Assembly: GCA_964276095.1 (NCBI GenBank)
Contig: CAXYDR010000003.1
Location: 186,001-250,000 of the forward strand
Length of the DNA stretch: 64,000 nt
From: GCA-2733415 sp964276095
GTDB lineage: Bacteria > Bacteroidota > Bacteroidia > Flavobacteriales > Flavobacteriaceae
Direction of reading: 5' to 3'
Each line of letters opens with the position of its first letter. Position 1 is the stretch's first letter. Positions 45,055-52,303 of the stretch are shown in pieces. Under the pieces are notes generated by a model that had not been told where the DNA came from, did no database searches, and worked only from the letters and a program-made list of their open reading frames with translations. Made by a program: the position numbers and the translations under genes.

Positions 45055-45175
45055 TTTTATCTTATTCCAAAAATAATTGTGATTTGCTTAAGTGGAAATA
45101 AATTAAAAAAAACACTTCATTAATTAAACCTTTTTAAAAAGTATTGGTCTTAAAGCAAACTTAAAACCAATTCAT

Positions 45176-46357
45176 ATGAAAAAGCTCCTTGTATTTTGCA
45201 CAATTACTTTAGTATTTTTTGCTTCCTGTAGTGATGACAATTCAAATCAAATAGCAACCGTAACACCAGTTACTTTTGATTTTACTGATTATTTAAGTAT
45301 CGATTTTAATAATCTATCAAATTATGCATTTCAAGCTACACCTCTTTACATAACAAAAGATAACACTGTAGCCAACCCCATTACTAATGAAGGCGCTACA
45401 CTTGGAAGAATTCTTTTTTATGATAAAAATTTATCGTCTGACAATACCGTATCATGTAGTACATGTCATCAGCAAGTAGATGCGTTTAGTGATACAGATG
45501 TTGCAAGTAATGGAGTAAACGGACTAACCGGTAGACATTCCATGAGACTTATAAATACTCGCTTTTCAAATGAAGCAAAGTTTTTTTGGGATGAGCGAGC
45601 AAATACTTTAGAAGAACAAACTACAATGCCAATTCAAGATCATAATGAAATGGGATTCAGTGGCACAAATGGAGATGGTGATTTTAACGATTTAATCACT
45701 AAACTTGATGATGTTGAATATTATCCTGAATTATTTGCTTTTGCTTTTGGTGATAATACTATTACTGAACAACGCATACAAAATGCATTAGCACAATTCA
45801 TAAGAAGTATTCAATCATTTGACTCTAAATATGACGTGGGAAGAACATTTGCACCAAATGACCAAGTTCCGTTTACAAATTTTACAGCTGAAGAAAACAA
45901 TGGTAAACAACTATTTTTAGCTCCACCAACTTTTGATAACTCTGGAGTTAGAACCGGAGGCGGTGTTGGTTGTTCTGGTTGTCATGCAGCTCCAGAATTT
46001 AGCATTGATCCTAACACTTTAAATAATGGTATTATTGGAGTATTAAATACCTCTGATACAGACTTAACAGTAACAAGAGCTCCATCTTTAAGAGATTTAT
46101 TCAAAGTTGATGGTACATTAAATGGAGGATTAATGCATACTAGTATATCAAATATCAATTCAGTTATTGAGCATTACAACCAAATACCTACAGGATCAGA
46201 CAATGCACAATTAGATCAAAGATTAAAGCCAGGTGGTAATTTACAAAACTTAAATATGACTAATAATGAAAAAAATAATCTGGTTAGCTTCTTAAAAACT
46301 TTATCTGGAACAGATGTATATACCAATGAAAAATGGGCTGACCCGTTCGTTAATTAA
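45176..46357 (+). CDS. Dihaem cytochrome c peroxidase (CcpA/MauG family), lipoprotein
   Basis: 393 residues. The N-terminus MKKLLVFCTITLVFFASC is a lipoprotein signal (lipobox FASC). Two haem-binding CxxCH motifs are present: CSTCH (about 93-97) and CSGCH (about 265-269). The order and the segment DLFKVDGTLNGGLMHTS near the end match bacterial cytochrome c peroxidases, which reduce H2O2 in the periplasm with electrons from cytochromes. It stands between the AprA-like methyltransferase gene and a convergent AraC regulator gene; no operon partner is seen. Confidence 0.92.
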   Translation: MKKLLVFCTITLVFFASCSDDNSNQIATVTPVTFDFTDYLSIDFNNLSNYAFQATPLYITKDNTVANPITNEGATLGRILFYDKNLSSDNTVSCSTCHQQVDAFSDTDVASNGVNGLTGRHSMRLINTRFSNEAKFFWDERANTLEEQTTMPIQDHNEMGFSGTNGDGDFNDLITKLDDVEYYPELFAFAFGDNTITEQRIQNALAQFIRSIQSFDSKYDVGRTFAPNDQVPFTNFTAEENNGKQLFLAPPTFDNSGVRTGGGVGCSGCHAAPEFSIDPNTLNNGIIGVLNTSDTDLTVTRAPSLRDLFKVDGTLNGGLMHTSISNINSVIEHYNQIPTGSDNAQLDQRLKPGGNLQNLNMTNNEKNNLVSFLKTLSGTDVYTNEKWADPFVN

Positions 46358-46378
46358 CACCTTTCAAAATTGAAAAAG

Positions 46379-47260
46379 TTATTTGTTAATATATTTTTTT
46401 GAAAATATTGAAGGGGAAACCCCACATTTACTTTTAAACAGTCTTGAAAAATATGATGCATCATCATATCCCAACTCAAAAGCAATTTCTTGCACTGTTA
46501 ACTCTCCATGAGTTAACAGTCTTTTTGCTTCTAATAAAATACGTTGATGAATTAAATCCGTTGTTGATTTCCCAACTGTATTAATTACAACTTTATTTAA
46601 ATGCTTGGTACTTACATTTAATTCAAATGCGTAGTCACTGGCTTTTTTCATAGTAAGAAAATTTTGATCAATTAACTGCTCCAATTTCCTAAACCAAATA
46701 ACTCCTTTTTCAACTTTATGAACATCATTTTGTTCTGTTTTAATATACAAACGGGTAGTTTCAATATATAATAAATCAACTATAAGTGCTAATTTTTGAT
46801 ACCTCATAAATTCATTTAATTCAAATTCTTCAAGAATTATTTTGAAATAATGACTAAATAAATCTAACTCTTTTTCTTTTAACATTAAAAAAGGGAAATT
46901 ATATGAAGTATAAAAAAAAGGGTAGTCGTCAATATTTTTATTTGGAAATGATAAGTTATAAAAATCTTTCGAATGAAAAAAAATAAAACCTTTTGCCTCT
47001 TCAGTGAATTCCCAATGATGGGTTTGACCTGGATTCATTAAAAAAAGCGCTCCTCGCTCAATGGGATAAGAATCAAAATCAACTTCATGTACTCCTTTTC
47101 CTTCAGTAAATAGTACAATTAAGTAAAAATCATGTTTGTGAGGTTTTGTTATTGACGAATGATATTTTTCTAAATGTGTCGAAAAATTATTCGCATAGAA
47201 TTCACCCTCGTCAACTTTAAATTCAAATTGTTTTATATTCAATATCGGTAAAAAATCCAT
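46379..47260 (-). CDS. AraC family transcriptional regulator
   Basis: 293 residues. The N-terminal part is a cupin-like ligand-binding domain (about 20-150; HKHDFYLIVLFTEGKGVHEVDF and LFLMNPGQTHHWEF), followed by a linker helix and two helix-turn-helix motifs at the C-terminus (about 195-290; VQEIAFELGYDDASYFSRLFK). The target is unknown. It is convergent with the cytochrome c peroxidase gene (21 bases between stops) and divergent from the DUF983 gene, so either could be a target. Confidence 0.92.
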   Translation of the reverse strand: MDFLPILNIKQFEFKVDEGEFYANNFSTHLEKYHSSITKPHKHDFYLIVLFTEGKGVHEVDFDSYPIERGALFLMNPGQTHHWEFTEEAKGFIFFHSKDFYNLSFPNKNIDDYPFFYTSYNFPFLMLKEKELDLFSHYFKIILEEFELNEFMRYQKLALIVDLLYIETTRLYIKTEQNDVHKVEKGVIWFRKLEQLIDQNFLTMKKASDYAFELNVSTKHLNKVVINTVGKSTTDLIHQRILLEAKRLLTHGELTVQEIAFELGYDDASYFSRLFKSKCGVSPSIFSKKYINK

Positions 47261-47317
47261 ATACCAAAGCTACACATAAAGCGTGATTTGTCCTAGTAAA
47301 AACGTGTTTCTATCAAT

Positions 47318-47345
47318 TTGTAAATTCAAACATCACTTAACTTTG
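47318..47345 (+). promoter_or_regulatory. Promoter of the DUF983 gene
   Basis: TTG (47318-47320) and TAACTTTG (47338-47345) with a 17-base spacer match the Bacteroidota consensus, 13 bases before the ATG. Confidence 0.65.
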
Positions 47346-47358
47346 CAAAAAAAACATC

Positions 47359-47739
47359 ATGTTATTGAAATCTCTCATTAAACACAAATGTCCTAAATGC
47401 AAAAAAGGAAATATTTTTACTAATAAAAGTGTTTTCAGTTTTGGAAAAATGAATTCTAGTTGTCCTACATGTTCATTAAAATATCATGTTGAACCTGGTT
47501 TTTTTTACGGAGCTATGTATGTTAGCTATGTGTTAACTGTAGCTGAAGGTATAATCACTTATTTAATAGGCCAATTATTTTTTGAAAAAGCATTTGACTT
47601 GAGAATTATCCCATATATAATTGGGGTAATAATACTATTGTCTACCACAAACTTTAAATTATCTAGAGTATTATGGATTTATTTATTTTTAAGTCCAAAA
47701 AAAGAAAAGAAACAGAATACTAGCAACACTCCTATTTAA
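47359..47739 (+). CDS. DUF983 family zinc-ribbon membrane protein
   Basis: 126 residues. The start KHKCPKCKKGNIF and CPTCSLKYHVEPGFFYGAMYVSY give a CxxC...CxxC zinc ribbon and the family signature EPGFFYGAMYVSY. Two membrane helices follow (about 58-78 and 86-104). Function is unknown; the family is common near respiratory genes in other phyla and in Bacteroidota generally. Divergent from the AraC gene and followed by mgtC-like, 84 bases away. Confidence 0.85.
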   Translation: MLLKSLIKHKCPKCKKGNIFTNKSVFSFGKMNSSCPTCSLKYHVEPGFFYGAMYVSYVLTVAEGIITYLIGQLFFEKAFDLRIIPYIIGVIILLSTTNFKLSRVLWIYLFLSPKKEKKQNTSNTPI

Positions 47740-47823
47740 GGTCATTAATTGAATTCATACTTTTATAACAACGTAAATTTTAGTAACTTTAGCAATAGAA
47801 GATACTTAACTTGTTGGAAATAG

Positions 47824-48246
47824 ATGACAATTACTGAATTTACCATACGGCTATTATCTGCTGCTTTCGCAGGGGCGCTCATTGGATTTGAACGACAATG
47901 GAACCATAAATCGGCAGGAATCAGAACCAATACTTTGGTTGCAATAGGTGCGGCACTTTATGTTCTACTATCCATTAATATTAATAAAGAAAGCGAAGGA
48001 ATTACAAGAATTATTGGTCAAGTTGTAACAGGTATAGGTTTTTTAGGGGCAGGAATAATCTTTAAAGAAGGATTAAATGTACACGGACTTACTACTGCTG
48101 CAACTGTTTGGTGTAGTGCTGCCATCGGATGCCTTTCAGCTGCTGGTTATTTTATAGAAGCGCTAATCGGAACTGTAATAATCCTGCTTGTTAATTTAGT
48201 ACTAAAACCTATACACAATTGGTTGTTTAATAGAAATAAACATTAA
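47824..48246 (+). CDS. MgtC/SapB family membrane protein
   Basis: 140 residues with four membrane helices. The motifs LIGFERQWNHKSAGIRTNTLVAIGAAL and GIGFLGAGIIFKEG with GLTTAATVWCSAAIG are the MgtC signature. In Salmonella MgtC inhibits the F-type ATPase and helps survival in low magnesium; the role of the short family members without the C-terminal cytosolic domain is unclear. It overlaps the convergent holA gene by four bases at the stop codons. A TAACTTTA box lies about 40 bases upstream. Confidence 0.9.
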   Translation: MTITEFTIRLLSAAFAGALIGFERQWNHKSAGIRTNTLVAIGAALYVLLSININKESEGITRIIGQVVTGIGFLGAGIIFKEGLNVHGLTTAATVWCSAAIGCLSAAGYFIEALIGTVIILLVNLVLKPIHNWLFNRNKH

Positions 48247-49247
48247 TTCATCATTTTAAACAACAACTCTTTTAATAAATCACTTTGTGGTAAATTACTA
48301 GCTCCAACTCCTTTACTCTTTAAATCAGCTTCGCGCAATAAAGCAACTAACTGACTTACTTTTCTCATTGGATAGTTTTTTCCTGCTGCTTGATATTCTT
48401 TAACAAAAAATGGATTTATTTTTAATGATTTTGCTACACTAAATTGTGATTTATCGGTTAATGCATGATATTGTAATAATTGAGAAAAGAAATTAAATAA
48501 TAATGACACTGTAACTACAGTTGGGTTATCTTTTGGATTTTGAGCAAAATAGTTAATAATTCTATTTGCTTTTAGAATATCGCGTTCACCAACTGCTTTT
48601 CGTAATTCAAAATTGTTATAATCCTTACTTATTCCTATATTCTCTTCTATATGTATCGGAGTAATTTCTGAACCTTCAGGCAGTACCAATTGTAACTTGT
48701 CTAGTTCATTATTAATTTTCCCTAAATCAGTTCCTAAAAACTCAACTAGCATTTGAGCTGCTTTTGGATTAATGGTATATTTTTTTCCAGATAAAACTCG
48801 TCTTATCCAATCAGGCACCTGATTATCATATAATTTTTTACTTTCGAACAGTACACCAGACTTTTCTATTGTTTTATAAAGCTTCTTTCGTTTGTCTAGT
48901 TTTTTATATTTGTAACAAATTACTAGAATTGTAGTTGGTTGCGGATTAGCTGCATAAGCTTCCAATTTATCAATTGTTCTGCTCAAATCTTGAGCCTCTT
49001 TAACCAATACCACCTGCTTTTCTGCCATCATTGGGTATCGTTTGGCGTTTGAAACAATATCATCAATTGTTACATCCCTACCATACAACACCATCTGATT
49101 AAAACCCTTCTCCTCTTCTGAAAGAACATTTTTCTCTATATAAGTAGCAATAGCATCAATATAATAAGGTTCATCCCCCATTAAAAAATAAATAGGTTTG
49201 GTATTTCCTTTTTTTATATCTGAAACTATTTGTTTTACTTTATCCAT
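48243..49247 (-). CDS. holA: DNA polymerase III subunit delta
   Basis: Clamp-loader subunit that opens the beta sliding clamp, 334 residues. The N-terminus PIYFLMGDEPYYIDAIATYI is the family signature, followed by the AAA+-like fold (about 20-220) and the C-terminal collar domain, with KAVGERDILKANRIINYF and HALTDKSQFSVAKSLKINPFFV near the end. It is full length. It is divergent from the HsdR_N-type gene, with a 63-base gap that also holds a dispersed repeat. Confidence 0.92.
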   Translation of the reverse strand: MDKVKQIVSDIKKGNTKPIYFLMGDEPYYIDAIATYIEKNVLSEEEKGFNQMVLYGRDVTIDDIVSNAKRYPMMAEKQVVLVKEAQDLSRTIDKLEAYAANPQPTTILVICYKYKKLDKRKKLYKTIEKSGVLFESKKLYDNQVPDWIRRVLSGKKYTINPKAAQMLVEFLGTDLGKINNELDKLQLVLPEGSEITPIHIEENIGISKDYNNFELRKAVGERDILKANRIINYFAQNPKDNPTVVTVSLLFNFFSQLLQYHALTDKSQFSVAKSLKINPFFVKEYQAAGKNYPMRKVSQLVALLREADLKSKGVGASNLPQSDLLKELLFKMMN

Positions 49248-49263
49248 AAATTATTTGAAAAAT

Positions 49264-49286
49264 ACTTCGACAAGCTCAGCATGACA
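49264..49286. repeat. Short dispersed-repeat-like sequence between holA and the HsdR_N-type gene
   Basis: The minus strand reads TGTCATGCTGAGCTTGTCGA followed by AGT. I recognise this as a sequence that recurs in intergenic regions of many Bacteroidota and some other bacteria. It is only about 23 bases long here, in a 63-base gap. Confidence 0.5.
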
Positions 49287-49310
49287 TTCTAAAAGATTCT
49301 CTATTTTTGA

Positions 49311-49760
49311 ATGGTGCAACAGTTAAATTTTCCCACATATCCCTTTCGCTTCAAAAATAGCGAAAATAAACCCAGTATTTTTGATGATATCAGGAAAAAA
49401 TTTATTGTTCTTACTCCTGAAGAATGGGTTCGTCAACATTGTGTTAACTTCTTGATGATTGAAAAGAAATATCCAAAATCATTGATTAACGTTGAAAAAG
49501 AATTATTTATAAATGGCAGAAAAAAACGATACGATATTGTTGTTTATAATTCTGATGGAAGCATTAATATTTTAATAGAATGCAAAGCACCTAAAGTCCC
49601 AATTACACAAAAAACTTTTGATCAAATAGCACAATACAACCTTACTTTAAATGCAAATCTATTAATGGTAACAAACGGGTTAAACCATTATTACTGCCAA
49701 TTGGATTATGATAATGAACGTTATCAATTTTTAAAAGAAATTCCTGAATATACCAAATAA
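49311..49760 (+). CDS. HsdR N-terminal-type PD-(D/E)XK nuclease-fold protein, orphan
   Basis: 149 residues resembling only the N-terminal domain of type I restriction HsdR. TPEEWVRQHCVNFL opens the domain, and the catalytic core is KKRYDIVVY...NILIECKAP, giving D...ExK. No helicase, HsdM or HsdS is nearby, so it is not a restriction system in this locus; the same holA-adjacent arrangement is frequent in Flavobacteriaceae (recalled). A perfect TATTTTTG box (49302-49309) ends one base before the ATG, which hints that the mRNA may be leaderless, perhaps starting at the GTG of codon 2 (49314). Confidence 0.8.
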   Translation: MVQQLNFPTYPFRFKNSENKPSIFDDIRKKFIVLTPEEWVRQHCVNFLMIEKKYPKSLINVEKELFINGRKKRYDIVVYNSDGSINILIECKAPKVPITQKTFDQIAQYNLTLNANLLMVTNGLNHYYCQLDYDNERYQFLKEIPEYTK

Positions 49761-49875
49761 TTAATCACACATAAACGCATTACTAATAATTTATCTTCTC
49801 CTTAGGATTAACAAAATATTATATCATAAATTAAACGGATATACATATCTTTACCCTTTAAAGAAACACCAAAAT

Positions 49876-50799
49876 ATGACTTTATTATTTATTAACTGGA
49901 ACCCAAGTGACACATTAATTAACTTAGGACCAATACCCATAAAGTATTATAGTTTAATGTTTGTAATATCCTTTTTAGGAGGTTTACAAATAATGAAGAA
50001 AATATTTAAGAATGAAAGTGTTGCCGAAGAAAAACTAGACACTTTATTTATATATACCGTTGTATCAACTTTAGTTGGAGCACGCTTAGGACACGTTTTT
50101 TTCTACGATTGGGCTTATTATCAAAACAATTTACTAGAAATTATATTGCCTTTTAGATTCAGCCCCCTTAAATACACAGGAATTGCCGGACTAGCAAGTC
50201 ATGGTGCAGCAATTGGGGTTATTGTAGCTATGTATTTATACCACAAAAAACACCCAGATATTAAATTATCATGGATATTAGACCGCATAGTTATACCAAT
50301 TGCATTTGGAGCTGTTTTTGTTCGTTTAGGAAACTTAATGAACTCAGAAATAATCGGAAAGGTTACAAATTCTGATTATGGTTTCCGATTCATACAACAA
50401 CAATACCGCTCATTTGAAGCCATACAATTAACTGGCGCTAAAACAGCTGAAAAAGCATACGACTCCATAGTAAACAACCCTAAATTTGCTACTTTATTAG
50501 AAGCCGTTCCTTTACGCCATCCTGCTCAATTATATGAATCGGTATGTTATATATTTGTATTTGCAATTTTAATGTTCACCTATTGGAAAACTGACAAAAA
50601 ACAGAAACCATTTTATATTTTCGGATTGTTTTTAGTCTTATTATGGTCAGTTAGATTTGTGGTTGAGTTTTATAAAAAATCTCAAGGAGGATTTGAAGAC
50701 TCACTAGGAAATCTATTATCTACAGGACAATGGTTAAGTATTCCATTCATTATTATTGGTTTATACTTTATGTTTCGTCCAACTAAAAAAGTTGCTTAA
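49876..50799 (+). CDS. lgt: Prolipoprotein diacylglyceryl transferase
   Basis: Inner-membrane enzyme that transfers diacylglycerol from phosphatidylglycerol to the lipobox cysteine. The 307 residues contain about seven helices and the motifs SHGAAIG (about 109), RLGNLMNSEIIG (about 153) and RHPAQLYES (about 215). There is an insertion between the last two motifs, as is common in Bacteroidota. The stop overlaps the start of the DUF192 gene by one base (TAATG), indicating an operon. Many lipoproteins in this window are its substrates. Confidence 0.95.
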   Translation: MTLLFINWNPSDTLINLGPIPIKYYSLMFVISFLGGLQIMKKIFKNESVAEEKLDTLFIYTVVSTLVGARLGHVFFYDWAYYQNNLLEIILPFRFSPLKYTGIAGLASHGAAIGVIVAMYLYHKKHPDIKLSWILDRIVIPIAFGAVFVRLGNLMNSEIIGKVTNSDYGFRFIQQQYRSFEAIQLTGAKTAEKAYDSIVNNPKFATLLEAVPLRHPAQLYESVCYIFVFAILMFTYWKTDKKQKPFYIFGLFLVLLWSVRFVVEFYKKSQGGFEDSLGNLLSTGQWLSIPFIIIGLYFMFRPTKKVA

Positions 50800-51287
50800 T
50801 GCGTTTTTATACTGTTTCTATTGTACTACTTTCACTTAGCTTGCTAACACTTCAATCTTGTAAAAAGGATAAGAAACATGAGGTTATTTCAACTAAAATA
50901 GAGTTCAAGCACGAAGGTAATCTAAGTTTATTAAACAGTACTAAATCGGTTATAAGAGAGATTCAAATAGAAATAGCTGACAACGATTTTGAACAACAAA
51001 CTGGATTAATGTATCGCAAAAAAATGGACAACGATAAAGGAATGTTGTTTGTTTTTGATAAAAGTGAAATAAAGAGCTTCTACATGAAAAACACTTATAT
51101 TTCGCTTGATATTATTTATATAGATGCCGAAAACACAATCATCAATATTGTAAAAAACGCTGAACCATTAAATGAAACTTCATTATATTCTGATGCTCCT
51201 GCTAAGTATGTTTTAGAAATCAATGCAGGTTTAAGCGAAAAATGGGATGTAAAAAAAGGAGATAAAATCTCTTTTACAAAACTATAA
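50799..51287 (+). CDS. DUF192 family lipoprotein
   Basis: 162 residues, with an N-terminal lipoprotein signal peptide (LLTLQSC lipobox, cysteine about residue 22). The DUF192 fold is recognised by GLMYRKKMDNDKGMLFVFD and FYMKNTYISLDIIYID, with the NTxIxLDIIFI-type signature. Function unknown; the family is widespread and secreted. It is the second gene of the lgt operon and convergent with DUF3179. Confidence 0.9.
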   Translation: MRFYTVSIVLLSLSLLTLQSCKKDKKHEVISTKIEFKHEGNLSLLNSTKSVIREIQIEIADNDFEQQTGLMYRKKMDNDKGMLFVFDKSEIKSFYMKNTYISLDIIYIDAENTIINIVKNAEPLNETSLYSDAPAKYVLEINAGLSEKWDVKKGDKISFTKL

Positions 51288-51301
51288 TAACTACAATTAT
51301 A

Positions 51302-52126
51302 TTATTCCCTAGCACTATACACTTTTACAATATCTGCTACATCATCATATTGTTTCCAAGTTTTTGGTCGCTCAAAATCTTGACCTGATTTTAATACTTT
51401 TACTGTTGGATAGTTTTCTTTAATATCTTTCCAAGTTGTGTCTTCCCATAGCGTTTCATTTAATTCTATTAAGTTCACGCCTTTTAATTTTCCAGAAACC
51501 GCTTTACCAATAAGTGGCCACCACAAACTTTCTGTCTCTCTATCCCACAACACAAAACCATCTAATCCATTCCAAACATTTTTATCATAATACGTATATC
51601 CGCTCAATGCAAATGTTAATTCTCTACCATTGTAATTACGATCATATACAGCTCCTAAATCAGCTAAAACACAATATGCTGCCATTATAGGCTTTCCGTT
51701 TAAAACATCATTAACCACTTCGTGACGTGTTAAATCTTTTATTGAATATGCTTTTACATCGTCGGCAGAATGCGCTAATAGAAAACGTATGCTATCATTC
51801 CATACTTTTGATGCTTCCTCTAAGTTAATGAATTCTGGTTTTAATAGCGCAGGGAAAACTTCTCGACCAATACCATAATGAAATTGTTCATCTTTTAAAG
51901 CATAGTCTGTAATATCAAAATGTTGCAAGCTATCCTTTCCACCATATAAAAACTTCTGATTTCCTTTAGAGAAAAATTTACCATTCTCTACTGAAACAGG
52001 TCTCTTATGAACTGGTGTTACTTCTCCTACATTTTTAACTTCTATCGGCAGTTCAGTTGTCAATTTTGGATTCTTATTACAAGAAATTAATACCAGTAAG
52101 AAGATAAAGGATATTAAAAATTTCAT
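51302..52126 (-). CDS. DUF3179 family lipoprotein
   Basis: 274 residues. The N-terminus MKFLISFIFLLVLISC is a lipoprotein signal with lipobox LISC. The family core is recognised by IMAAYCVLADLGAVYDR, LTFALSGYTYYDKNVW and FVLWDRETESLWWPLIGKAVSG. Function unknown. The start codon is only four bases from an array of seven GGTTATT heptanucleotides (52131-52184), which occupies the place of the leader and could change expression when it changes length. Convergent with the DUF192 gene. Confidence 0.88.
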   Translation of the reverse strand: MKFLISFIFLLVLISCNKNPKLTTELPIEVKNVGEVTPVHKRPVSVENGKFFSKGNQKFLYGGKDSLQHFDITDYALKDEQFHYGIGREVFPALLKPEFINLEEASKVWNDSIRFLLAHSADDVKAYSIKDLTRHEVVNDVLNGKPIMAAYCVLADLGAVYDRNYNGRELTFALSGYTYYDKNVWNGLDGFVLWDRETESLWWPLIGKAVSGKLKGVNLIELNETLWEDTTWKDIKENYPTVKVLKSGQDFERPKTWKQYDDVADIVKVYSARE

Positions 52127-52130
52127 ATTT

Positions 52131-52184
52131 GGTTATTGGTTATTGGTTATTGGTTATTGGTTATTGGTTATTGGTTATTGGTTA
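52131..52184. repeat. Heptanucleotide tandem repeat (GGTTATT, about 7.7 copies)
   Basis: Seven perfect GGTTATT units followed by GGTTA, immediately upstream of the DUF3179 start (ATG at 52126, four bases away). On the transcribed strand the unit is AATAACC. Slippage would change the leader length in steps of seven bases. Confidence 0.95.
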
Positions 52185-52234
52185 ATTAAAATAATCAGTC
52201 GAATAAATTAATTAAACTTACAAATTTGCACAAA

Positions 52235-52265
52235 AAAAAGTCCGAAGTAAAACTTCGGACTTTTT
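52235..52265 (-). terminator. Terminator of secDF
   Basis: AAAAAGTCCGAAGT-AAA-ACTTCGGACTTTTT is a perfect 14-base stem about 40 bases past the secDF stop on the minus strand. Confidence 0.9.
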
Positions 52266-52298
52266 AATATGAATATGAATATGAATATGAATATGAAT
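52266..52298. repeat. Hexanucleotide tandem repeat (ATGAAT, five copies)
   Basis: Five perfect ATGAAT units between the secDF terminator and the secDF stop (52304), so in the 3' untranslated part. The unit differs from the GGTTATT array 80 bases away. Confidence 0.92.
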
Positions 52299-52303
52299 TA
52301 AAA

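Noticed and set aside
49311..49760. Part of a type I restriction system
   Set aside because: Only the HsdR N-terminal domain is present; no HsdM, HsdS or helicase part is nearby, so no system can be claimed.
52131..52298. The two tandem arrays as a CRISPR array
   Set aside because: Units are 7 and 6 bases with no spacers; no cas gene is in the window.
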